Assembly: GCF_033807575.1 (NCBI RefSeq)
Contig: NC_084707.1
Coordinates: 25,879,888-25,943,887 of the forward strand
Origin: Cydia pomonella
Taxonomy: Eukaryota; Arthropoda; Insecta; Lepidoptera; Tortricidae
Reading direction: 5' to 3'
Length of the DNA stretch: 64,000 nucleotides
Each line of letters opens with the position of its first letter. Within the stretch, counting starts at the first letter, position 1. Below the pieces are notes generated by a model, which had not been told where the DNA came from, did not search any database, and saw only the letters and a program-made list of their open reading frames with translations. A program made the translations under genes and the position numbers. Shown piece after piece: positions 54,674-64,000 of this stretch.

Positions 54674-55459
54674 TCTGATTATATTTTTATCGTGACTCAA
54701 AATCGATCCATTTCCTTGCATTTTGAACCTAACCTTAACTTTAGACTGAAAATATTGTTATGAAGTGATTTTGGTGAGTTACTAATAGTCTAAAAATGCA
54801 TTGCTCTGAATTACATGAAAAAAAAAACCGCCACCTTTTGCAAGCAATCGCATGGCACAGCAGCTGCAAAAAAATGTGGTCTACCCAATACACCATTGCG
54901 ACTTATCCTCTTATAAAGATAAAATTTTATTAAGATAAGATAAGATAAGATAAGATACGATAAGATAAGATAATTCTTTATTGTACAACCGTGTTACAGA
55001 GGTGTTATTTAATTACATGTGTAAGTTTCAACGGTAACCCAATTCGGGTATACAATATACATTTAAAAGTAAGAAACACATTTCCATTAAACACATATCA
55101 TATCAATCTATACAGAGTATACGGTATCATGAGGAATATAATTCAAAAAAATCCTTTAGAGAGTAGAATTCATTCTTAATAAGCCATTTTTTATTCTTTC
55201 GTTGTTGTCCTGATTGCAGTTATAACGCAAATGATTAATTGATTATGTTATGTAGCTAAAACTATGAATTTATTTGTTTACGTAGCTTGAGTCAGGTGGC
55301 TAGTTTTAGTACCTTTGTGATATTTTCCACCATGATTCATGGATCATTTGGTCGTTTGTTATCGATACGGTTTATAGGCGTTAGCGTGGTCGTAAAGGGG
55401 GCGTGATTCAGTGTGTGATGTGTGTAAACTACGGAAAATATTAAGAGTTTTTTTTAAAT
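54674..55459. other. Unassigned DNA with (GATAA)n
   Basis: A (GATAA)n microsatellite lies at 54932-54972, beside TTCTTTATTGTACAACC, which looks like the tail of a reversed retroposon. Nothing else recognised. Confidence 0.45.
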
Positions 55460-55813
55460 TTTTTATACTACGTCGGTGGCAAACAGGCATACGGCCCGGC
55501 TGATGGTAAGTAGTCTCCGTAGCCTATGTACGCCTGTAACTCCAGAGGAGTTACATGCGCGTTGCCGACCCTAAACCCGCCCCCCCTCGCTGAGCTCTGG
55601 CAATCCCACTCACCGGCAGGAACACAACACTATGAGTAGGGTCTAGTGTTATTTGGCTGCGGTTTTCTGTAAGGTGGAGGTACTTCCCCAGTTGGGCTCT
55701 GCGATAGATCTGGAATAACATCCACTGGCTGTGCCCTACCACACAAAGCGAGATGAAATTCACAATGCCCATACCTCTCTTTTGGACGTAGTTTAAGGAC
55801 GTACCCGGGTCCA
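55460..55813 (-). mobile_element. Retroposon family A, longest copy
   Basis: Minus strand from GGACCCGGGTACGTCCTTAA through GAGAGGTATGGGCATTGTGA, GGGCACAGCCAGTGGATG, CCGCAGCCAAATAACACTAG to GGCCGTATGCCTG and an A-rich end. It links the 36651 and 58619 fragments as parts of one element. The 87-codon frame may be an old LINE ORF end; no RT motif is visible. Confidence 0.7.
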
Positions 55814-55958
55814 AATGAGTTTGCTTGTCTATGATTATTTTTTGCGGAATTTGACTAGTTTTAGAATTCTAATACTGAGATATTTAAAACGATTAGTTTT
55901 TCGTCCTTTTTTTACTCGGCTTGCAACAACATAACATACCGCTATGCAGATTTCTATC

Positions 55959-56232
55959 GGCCCGATTCGAAGAATGATTAAGACACGTTTAAGATCTTGG
56001 AAAGATCTTTAAAAGATCGATAACTAAACGACATGTCAAAATTGACGTTTATTTCGATTCCGCTGTGATCCCAATTAGATCTATCTACGATATTTCTAAC
56101 GTCAAAGTGACATTGATTGCCCGAATCGAGCTGCTTCTGTCAATTATACAACATACAAACGATATCTAATAAAATGAAAACTTATCTAAACCGGAACTTA
56201 TCGTTATCGTATCTCATTCTTAGAATCGGGCC
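55959..56232 (-). mobile_element. MITE, GGCCCGATTCGAAGAATGA ends, copy 2
   Basis: GGCCCGATTCGAAGAATGAT and CATTCTTAGAATCGGGCC ends; interior inverted relative to 49366-49635. Confidence 0.75.
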
Positions 56233-56986
56233 GTATATTCCTGTAAGTTGGTGTGAGCGGGTTTATGGAACCCACTCTTTCCCATAGAATGGTCTGGCTT
56301 ATAATTTTGCTCGGGATACTAAAAAGCATTTATTTGTTTTTGATTAAAATTTCAAAATATTTATTTTGAGGACTAGTGCAAGACGATTCACCCTCTTATT
56401 CATAAAACTAAGCAAATCTATAAAATGTTTTCCTTTTCTAACCAACACACATGTCAAAATAATTATAAAGAGAATAATTGTTAAACTTCATAGGTGTTTT
56501 CAGGCGTGACTATTCTGAGCAGTGTCACGATGGCATTAGTCGATAGAACAATGCCCGTGCGCAGCGGAGTGTAGCGTGAGTCATCCACTGCGCACGCGCC
56601 CAAGGACATGAGCTGATAGCTCATGCACAATATTGACTATAGGTAGACCGTTTAAATGAGTCTTCGCCCGCGCGGTACAGAGGCGCGGGGGTAAGGCGAC
56701 AAAGGGGATCGAGAGAGGAGCGGGCGGCAGGCGCGCCTATTGTGATACACAAGAGGTGAAATGCGCACTGGACAGGTTTTGAGATATGTGACGTTATAGC
56801 GGTTAATAGTTGGTGTTTTTTTAATGGGAAAGAATATGACGTTAATTTTATTGAAAGTTTATAAAACAACAAACTTAATTAACTTTTGTACCTTTATTCA
56901 ATGCAAATTATGAATATAATAATTTATAATAATATGTAAGTACGATACTGATGATGACGACTCGAAAGTAATTTATAACTTATAAA

Positions 56987-57157
56987 TCAATCACTTATGT
57001 CCATATCAATATCACTTGAACTTGATTCTTCACTTTCGGAGTTATCGTCATCATCAGAATCGTCCTGCAGATTTATAATCAATTGTTGATACTCAATAGA
57101 ATTCGGGTCCAATTTCTTCTTTCTAAAATAGTACGGTCGCCAAATCTCAAAAGCCCT
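56987..57157 (-). CDS. Candidate terminal exon with acidic C-terminus (hypothetical)
   Basis: On the minus strand TGTTTCTAG (ending 57158) fits a splice acceptor. It is followed by 56 open codons and TGA (56989-56987). The peptide includes AFEIWRPYYFRKKKLDP, IEYQQLIINLQDDSDDDD and a Ser/Asp/Glu-rich end. An AATAAA lies about 90 bases downstream (56898-56893). The acidic tail and 3' signals look gene-like, but no upstream exon is identified, and the 5' ~40 bases overlap the inverted-repeat arm. It could be a host exon, a captured exon or part of the transposon's own gene. Confidence 0.3.
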   Translation of the reverse strand, partial: RAFEIWRPYYFRKKKLDPNSIEYQQLIINLQDDSDDDDNSESEESSSSDIDMDISD

Positions 57158-57916
57158 CTAGAAACACGATTTAATTGACTCGGCTCGGCCTTACCTACAA
57201 CCGCTATCAATGTGTTCGGACAGTTCTCCTGATCACCGTACATGCGGTAGTAAAGCGGAAAAATGGTGGAGGGGATAGTAATGACGTCACAAAGATGGCG
57301 GCCGGACCTATTCTTTTTGGCGGTGTATCTCGAAAACCACTTAACCGATTTTAATCATCGAGGTGTCAAATAATAGCTTATATTATGGAGATTATTTCCT
57401 TTTCTACAAACATTTACGTGAAACCTATAGGAAAAAAAATTATCACAAAAAACAGTTTTTTTATAAAATTATTTTTTTTTATTTTGTAAAAATCTCCGTA
57501 AATATTAGCATTTCGCAAATTTTATTTAATATAAAACATATTGCTTCATTATCAAGGAATATAATGAGCCTTAAAACATACAGATCGAGTAATAAACAAT
57601 GAAGCTACACTCATTTATTTGCGAATGGGTAACGATAACTGGCTTTTACCGGTCGAAACTGTGGTGACTGTTACGATACGTATTGTATGGAATTTATAGA
57701 GTATCGGTTTTAATTACTGAAATTATAATGACAATTATAAAAACCAGACACAATAATGTTACCTTACTTCGACGTTTAGTCTCTTTTTTCGTCTTAATCA
57801 TAGGTAGGTACATATTTCTTTTTACTTAAAAATTTTATACAGGGTGAACTTTTAACCACCAGTCATACTCTGCGCAGCGACTTTATAGGTCATACCTACT
57901 GAACAACTTTTACTAT
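57117..57916 (+). repeat. Inverted-repeat arm A (left)
   Basis: Matches 60618-61406 inverted with few differences. Landmarks: CTCCTGATCACCGTACATGC, TATTCTTTTTGGCGGTGTAT, TTTACCGGTCGAAACTG, CAGGGTGAACTTTTAACCAC, AACTTTTACTAT. Mirror-image 79-codon frames on both arms (57363-57602 plus, 60928-61167 minus) are AT-rich and not protein-like. Confidence 0.8.
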
Positions 57917-57924
57917 TAGTAGTC

Positions 57925-58600
57925 CCCAAGCCGCTCCGAGGCCAGATTTAATTGACTCAGCTCGGCCTTACCCACAACCGGTATGAATGTGTTCGGGCGT
58001 TTCTCCTGATCACCGTACATGCGGTAGTAAAGCGGAAAAATGGCGGGAGGGGACAGTAATGACGTCACAAAGATGGCGTCCGGACCTATTCTTTTTGGCG
58101 GTGTATCTCGAAAACCATTTAACCGATTGTATTCATCGAGGTGTCAACTAATAGCTTATATTATGGAGATTATTTCCTTTTTACAAACATTTACGTGAAA
58201 CCTATAGGAAAATAATAATCACAAAAAACATTTTTTATTATACATTTGGTTGGTAGGTTTGTCTTATGTTTTAAAGCAGTAAAATCTTTCAAGTCGAAAC
58301 ACAGTATAAATATACATTTTGTTGTCTAATCTAAAAGTATGATGTTCATTGTTTAAGACTGATTAGTGATTACTGAATTAAATAACATGCTATTTGTTAT
58401 TTTTGTTTTATTTTTTAAATCAGGTATTAATTTATTCACTATGTATCACTATACAGGCAAAATGTGTATCATAGTTGGTCTGTAAGTACTTACTACTTGT
58501 GTCGAATATAGGTATAAGATGAAATTTTAACCACCAGCCATACTCTGCGCAGTGACTTTACAGGTCATACTGAACAACTTTTATTATGGGACCAATGCCG
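57925..58600 (+). repeat. Arm-related copy B (diverged, direct to A)
   Basis: Starts CCAAGCCGCTCCGAGGCCAG, follows arm A to about 58240, differs in the middle, and regains the arm end at 58527-58600 (TTTAACCACCAGCCATACTC, TATGGGACCAATGCCGAA). Confidence 0.7.
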
Positions 58601-58618
58601 AATCACGCAAGAAAATTT

Positions 58619-58728
58619 GGATCTGGAATGACACCCACTGGCTGTGCCCTACCACACAAAGCGAGATGACATTCACAATGCCCATACCTCTCTTTTGGAC
58701 GTAGTTTAAGGACGTACCCGGGTCCATG
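58619..58728 (-). mobile_element. Retroposon family A, 5' fragment
   Basis: Nearly identical to 55711-55813 (minus): GGACCCGGGTACGTCCTTAA, GAGAGGTATGGGCATTGTGA, GGGCACAGCCAGTGGGTG. Confidence 0.7.
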
Positions 58729-58949
58729 ACGCATGCTCGCCACACCGCTGCTTAAAATAAGCTGACGCACCGTAAATTGAACTGCGTAAAAATCGCAAAA
58801 AATATTACACGGAGATCTTATGGCAGACACCGTACCGGTGACGTAAAAGACGCAACTGTTTTGCGAACAAAAAAGATTCGCGTGAAGCACGTCACTGCGA
58901 TTCCGTACCGTCACCGTTTTTTAAACAGCGGTGTGGGGAGCATGCGTCA
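58729..58949. mobile_element. MITE with GACGCATGCTC ends
   Basis: GACGCATGCTCGCCACACCG, CTGCTTAAAA at the left and TTTTTTAAACAGCGGTGTGG, GGAGCATGCGTC at the right. A further CACTGCGATTCCGTAYCGT word is duplicated just beyond it. Confidence 0.6.
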
Positions 58950-59000
58950 AAAACGGTACGCATACGACGCGTCACTGCGATTCCGTATCGTGACCGTTTT

Positions 59001-60605
59001 TTAAGCTGCGGTCTGGTCGCACCTTGTATTGTATTGTATTCGGGCGATTTTTCCGCAACTCGACGACTTGCGCCTATTTTGCGTGATATGTTGGGGGTGG
59101 GCTAGTCCTGCCAGCCCAGCTCCTCGAGGAATCCTATCAAACCTTTGATGTTGAGTATTGAGTAGGACCTCGGGGAGGTCTCTCGGAGATCCGAGATGTT
59201 TAGCCCTGTATGGAGTCACTCCGCTGCATTCCAGCACCACGTGAGAGGCTGTTTCTTCTGTCTCCATGCAACCTCGGCACAGGGGACTGTCTGTGACACC
59301 TGTTGTGAAAAGATGTTTGTTAAATAGTCCATGACCTGTTATAACACTGGTTACCATACTCAGTCGGACCTTCCCTAGTTGCAGGAGCGCCCTTGTGAGT
59401 TTTCCGTTGATGCCAGGCATGGCTTCTTTTGCCTGTCTGCATCCAGTCTGGTTCAGCCAGTGTTCTGTGTGTAGTTTCCCTGTACGTGCCAGCAGCATTG
59501 AGCGTACCTTGCTAAATGGTATCGGGAGAATCGGTTCCGGACCAATCGCCCCCGCATTCGATCCTTGCCTGGCAAGCTCGTCCGCAGCATCGTTACCTCG
59601 GTATCCACTGTGTCCCTTGATCCATTGTAGGGTGATCTTGTTATTATGACATACCTCCATTAGTCGTTCGTGGCATTCGTGTATAAGTTTGGATGTAACT
59701 ATATGGCTATTTAGAGCCATTAAGACTGCTCTACTGTCGGAGAGTATGCGAATGGAGGATCCTACTACCTTCCTTGCAGTGATGGCAGCCGCCGCGTTTA
59801 TGATGCCCATGCACTCAGCTTGGAATACCGAGTTATGGGCTCCTAGCGGAGTGGTGATCGACATGTTCAGGTCTTCAGAGAAGGTTCCAGAGCCCGATCC
59901 GCTGTCTGTTTTGGACCCATCAGTGAAGATTCTCAGCTCCCGGGGATTGAGTCCTTCATGATTGTCGTCCTCATATAACTGTATTTTGTACCTTTTATCG
60001 AAGATAGCTTGTTTGTGAATCCGGTCCGTGCCTGACCTAAGCACTGGAAATTCGTCATACACCTTTTCCAGGCATTTTGTGTGAAGAGCTCCTGTGATGT
60101 TAGACCATATCTTGAGGGTTCGCAACCTTACCGCTGAGAGACTGGCCTCTTGCTGTATGTGTAGGTGCAGCGGTGGAAGGTTTAGCATGACCTCCATGGC
60201 TGCAGTCGGGGTAGACCTCGTGCAGCCAGTGGTGGCCGCGCATGCGAGCCTTTGAAGTCTTTGTAGTTTGTCTCGTACGTTGCCTAGGTTTGTTCAACCA
60301 CCACCAAACCACCAACCCAGAGCACCGTAACAGAGTAAGGGGCGGATTATCGTCTTATAGAGCCAGAGGGTAATTTTCGGGTTGAGTCCCCACCTCTTAC
60401 CAATCATCCTTCTGCACTGCCAGAAGACAACTCCCGCCTTGTCTATCCGTTTGTTGATGTGGTTGTTCCAATTGAGTTTATTGTCGAGAGTTAGTCCTAA
60501 GTACTTAACTTCATCGGACAGCTGTAGCTCAGTTTGGAAAAGTGTTGGTCTGGTAAAGTTGGTCGCACCTTTATATGGGACAGTCAAAATTTTTTTCGCG
60601 ATTTC
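59001..60605 (-). pseudogene. Non-LTR element remnant with RNase H and CCHC
   Basis: On the minus strand an RT-thumb segment (SDEVKYLGLTLDNKLNWNNH, 60587-60294) is followed by a frameshift/stop near 60294, then a 398-codon frame (60197-59001). That frame holds RNase H with FTDGSK (D93), E128, SDSRA (D154) and GHSGYRGNDAADELA (D203), then a CX2CX8HX4C-type finger (CRGC...H...C, about 310-327). The 3' end runs into an ACAAT repeat (59027-59043) without the original stop. RNase H in a non-LTR protein points to the I-type group (I, LOA and relatives). It is 5' truncated and lacks the RT core. Confidence 0.8.
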
Positions 60606-60617
60606 GGAATTGGTCCC

Positions 60618-61406
60618 ATAGTAAAAGTTGTTAAGTATGACCTATAAAGTCGCTGCGCAGAATATGACTGGTGGTTAAAAGTTCACCCTGTATAAAATTT
60701 TTAAGTAAAAAGAAATATGTACCTACCTATGATTAAGACGAAAAAAGAGACTAAACGTCGAAGTAAGGTAACATTATTGTGTCTGGTTTTTATAATTTTA
60801 ATTATAATTTCAGTAATTAAAACCGATACTCTATAAATTCCATTCAATACGTATCGTAACAGTCACCACAGTTTCGACCGGTAAAAGCCAGTTATCGTTA
60901 CCCATGCGCAAATAAATGAGTGTAGCTTCATTGTTTATTACTCGATCTGTATGTTTTAAGGCTCATTATATTCCTTGATAATGAAGCAATATGTTTTATA
61001 TTAAACAAAATTTGCGAAATGCTAATATTTACGGAGATTTTTACAAAATAAAAAAAAATAATTTTATAAAAAAACTGTTTTTTGTGATTATTTTTTTTCC
61101 TATAGGTTTCACGTAAATGTTTGTAGAAAAGGAAATAATCTCCATAATATAAGCTATTATTTGACACCTCGATGATTAAAATCGGTTAAGTGGTTTTCGA
61201 GATACACCGCCAAAAAGAATAGGTCCGGCCGCCATCTTTGTGACGTCATTACTATCCCCTCCACCATTTTTCCGCTTTACTACCGCATGTACGGTGATCA
61301 GGAGAACTGTCCGAACACATTGATACCGGTTGTGGGTAAGGCCGAGCTGAGTCAATTAAATCTGGCCTCGGAGCGGCTTGGCGACCGTACTAAAATATGT
61401 GTACAC
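60618..61406 (-). repeat. Inverted-repeat arm C (right)
   Basis: Inverse of arm A. Its outer end continues into an 82-codon plus-strand frame (61287-61535) beginning MYGDQENCPNTLIPVVGKAE; the same residues can be read, with changes, in A and B. This may be a coding remnant of the element, but it resembles no family I recognise. Confidence 0.75.
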
Positions 61407-61698
61407 ATTAAAAGCCATTTGCTTGGTTTGACTATTAAGTTTCTGTCCAAAGATAAGTCGAGGCATCTTGAGAATGTAATCTCATGTGTATATTTCACCA
61501 AGCGCCCGGAACTTATAAACACGAGTGACTGCTAACCGCGTGGCTAGCAAACTGAGCTACGGCAAAAATGCGCCTGCCGCCCGCATCTCTCTCGATCCCC
61601 TTTGTCGTCTTACCCCCGCGCCCCTGTACCGCGCGGGCGAAGACTCATTTAAGCGGTCTACCTATAGGTTCCATATTCCCTGACCGCGTAGCCAACGT

Positions 61699-61827
61699 TA
61701 CAATCGTTAACGCTCCATAGCGTAGCGTAGTCATCTCTCTCTATCACTCTTCCATATTAGTGCGACTGTGACAGTTGCATTTCGTTCGCCACGGAGCGTG
61801 AACGATATGCGCATTGGCTACGCGGGC
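61699..61827. mobile_element. MITE with CGCGTAGCCAA ends
   Basis: CTGACCGCGTAGCCAACGTT, ACAATCGTTAACGCTCC at the left; GGAGCGTGAACGATATGCGC, ATTGGCTACGCGGGC at the right: inverted ends of ~35 bp with a few mismatches. Confidence 0.65.
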
Positions 61828-63131
61828 TGGAATTACAATTATTTTACCAATACGAGTAGGTCTTACTCGAAACCCTAGGTTTTTCCATAGGTAATTCGGG
61901 TTTACAGAAACATATGCTCGTACTTATTACATTACCTTCCTCCCACGACTTAAAGCGCATAGAAGTCTTTAAAAAATATCCTAATTTTCCCTGGTTTTAG
62001 GGTTGAATTCCCAAAAATTCTGACGAAGTTCATTCTACCTTCAATGGTTACCATATGCCCACCTACATTCAACGTCACTGTTTTAACTTATAAATTTTAG
62101 AGACATTGTTAATTAAGTATGACTATGTGTCATAACTTGATCCATCCGTAGGTCAGGGAAACATATTAAAACATAACTCAATAATTAAAAACTTAATTTC
62201 ACGAAACATCAACTTCCCTCCGAGCTCATCTCAAATAGAAACGTCACCCGCTGTTCCAACTTATTACATTTCACTTCATATTTCATTACGTTCGATTCTG
62301 ATTTCTAACATGTTCAGGTTTCATGATGGCGTCTTCCGGTGTTTCCTGCGCAGGCGCATGCTTCAGTAGCGGCAGTTTCAGTACACTACAGTTTGATATT
62401 TGTAAAGTAAATTGTGTTTAAAAAAAGTATTTTCTGAATCGGTGTGGGTAACTAGTTATGCATATTGTAATTTTGACAGAAGTGAATGTATTTTTCCTTA
62501 GTTCCCCGTTGACCACGAACGCTGCAAAGGATTCGAAACGTCGGAGCCATTATGTGCTATAGTCCGTCTAAATAGTTTTATTTCATGAAGAAACTAATAA
62601 ATATCGCGGTAACCGAAGACAATATTAAATTGCTTCTTAAAATTATCAAAAATTCTGCTAATTTCCTGTTCAGGATTAAATTGTTGAACATTATGATTAT
62701 ATAACTCTGAAAACTCCTTACGATTGTACGTTTATTTACACGTAGACATGAGTTACCTACTCGGTACGAAGTACATTGGTGCTAGGCGGTGGCAGGCGCG
62801 TTATGTCACGTCACGCAGTTGTAGTAGTTATTGTGTAAAGCCCGTACTTTGTAATTACACGCTTCCCAAACATGCCATTTTGCCATTAATTCTAAATAAC
62901 ATCAAATATATGGAACTGTGCTTTTGTGTAACTAAGGAAAACGATTTTGTAAATAATGTAAGGGAGAATATTTTGTGAAGCGCCACTACAAAATACAATA
63001 ATAAATCATCTTAGAGGTCTTGCTTGACCATGTAACTCTATATCTCTATCTCTGTGTTTTAGATACATTTATTACGATTATGTCAAAATTCAAAAAATAA
63101 TTCTGCGAGTAGGCCCTAAGGGCTCTTTCAC
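61828..63131. other. Unassigned DNA
   Basis: No gene recognised; the frame at 62724-62978 has no protein-like features. Confidence 0.4.
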
Positions 63132-63191
63132 AAGTTCATCACAATCAAATGTCGACTAAAAATTACGATCGACATTTGATTTTGATGAACT
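63132..63191. repeat. Near-perfect hairpin
   Basis: AAGTTCATCACAATCAAATG, TCGA and inverse TCGACATTTGATTTTGATGA, ACT around a ~12-base loop; probably the core of a short MITE. Confidence 0.65.
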
Positions 63192-64000
63192 GCTTAACGG
63201 CTTAGTCTGCTGAAATCAGTATTGCGCTACCAGCATAGTATATAGTGGCTTATCGCGATAATAAAGTAAACTAACGACTCACGTGCGAACCAGGGCGCGT
63301 TGGAGACTTGGAGATCGGCACTTTCTTCATTGGCACTCTTAACTTAACGTCATCAGATGTCGTAGAGAACTATGGAGCTATATATATAATAGCTACCGTC
63401 TGTTCTGTTTTGACCAATATTGACTTTGAGTTTATTTAATTTCTCGATTTACTAATCTTTTGCATCTTTGATTAAAAATAATGTAGGTTATGAACAATTT
63501 AGGGTAATTTATTTAGGTTTATTTGCCTTCGAATCATTCGAAACACTTCGAACCGTATATGTATGCAAATATGCAATATAGCTTCATATTTTAAGATGAT
63601 ATTAGAATTTATTCATCAATATCCTTAACTTTGGGTATAATTAACTATTATAGATTATCTTTACAATTATTATTATCATTAAAAATACTTAAGGACTAAC
63701 AAATAAACTATCAATAAACTTAACTATAAATAAAACTAAACCTTAACTTTTGGAATCATTATCTGTAATTATTACGTAGCTACCATATGAAATATATTAT
63801 GTAGCGATGTATCTTCATATTTTTAGTCTGTTTATGAGTTATTTATTATTCGCTATAGCAAGCAGTAACAGTAATAGCTACACATATTCATCATTATCAA
63901 CAGTTAGCGGAATCACATCCTTCCTCGCTATAAATACTCCTCTATCATCGCTCGTACCATCTTTCACAGACAAATTGACCATTTGTGTACCTTATGGTAA
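63192..64000. other. Unassigned AT-rich DNA
   Basis: Nothing recognised to the window end. Confidence 0.4.

Larger units (their letters stand above)
56641..61672. repeat. Large inverted-repeat complex
   Basis: The outer pair 56641-56740 and 61573-61672 share CCTATAGGTAGACCG, ATGAGTCTTCGCCCGCGCGG, GACAAAGGGGATCGAGAGAG. The inner arms 57117-57916 and 60618-61406 are near-identical inverted copies (~0.8 kb). A diverged third copy (57925-58600) lies beside the left arm in the same orientation. The centre holds an MITE and an RNase H LINE remnant. The spans between outer and inner pairs do not match, so the two sides have different histories. Confidence 0.75.

Noticed and set aside
57363..61167. 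Two identical-looking 79-codon frames on opposite strands
   Set aside because: They are the same AT-rich segment of inverted arms A and C, with low-complexity composition and no conserved features.

Overview
The window looks like gene-poor, repeat-dense DNA from a moth or butterfly (Lepidoptera). The signs are an R1-clade retrotransposon with a UAAUG stop/start junction of the kind known from silkworm SART1, a Dong-like element in TAA repeats, tRNA-derived and 5S-derived SINE-like sequence, and many palindromic MITEs of lepidopteran type. I found no complete host gene, no rRNA gene and no intact tRNA gene. Almost everything recognisable is mobile DNA, much of it nested. Host-like coding signal is limited to one weak candidate terminal exon (56987-57157, minus).

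1-12.9 kb: AT-rich non-coding DNA with short palindromic elements, a 3' remnant of a non-LTR element (5140-5244, minus) and a non-autonomous pogo-like element (9638-10019). 12.9-18.5 kb: a GGTTCCGTA-type dispersed repeat split by a young Ty3/gypsy element on the minus strand. Its two ~358-bp LTRs appear identical. It has gag, a canonical -1 slippery site, intact protease-RT-RNase H-integrase, a polypurine tract that overlaps the pol stop, and a possible self-primer in place of a tRNA primer site.

18.5-26.4 kb: LINE tails and remnants, MITEs and a local duplication. 26.4-33.0 kb: a tRNA-derived SINE (minus strand) is split by a complete R1-clade non-LTR retrotransposon (plus strand, 26584-32938), with a 15-bp target-site duplication, two intact ORFs and a poly-A tail. 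The first ~165 nt of the element fold as an HDV-like self-cleaving ribozyme whose first base is the first base of the element. This is the most striking signal in the window.

33-44 kb: MITEs, then a perfect 60-bp satellite (37516-38130) whose unit resembles a tRNA 5' half with a consensus Pol III A box, then a 5'-truncated Dong/R4-like element set in (TAA)n (38800-40040, minus). 44-56 kb: further dispersed repeats, including a 5S rRNA-derived segment (51406-51469), a 1.8-kb hAT-type element with an 8-bp duplication (52038-53816), and a MITE between ~37-bp direct repeats. 56.6-61.7 kb: a large inverted-repeat complex with ~0.8-kb arms around an RNase H-bearing LINE remnant. The last 2 kb hold little I can name.

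The Ty3/gypsy and R1-clade elements look intact enough to be recent and possibly active. The other copies are truncated, frameshifted or non-coding.
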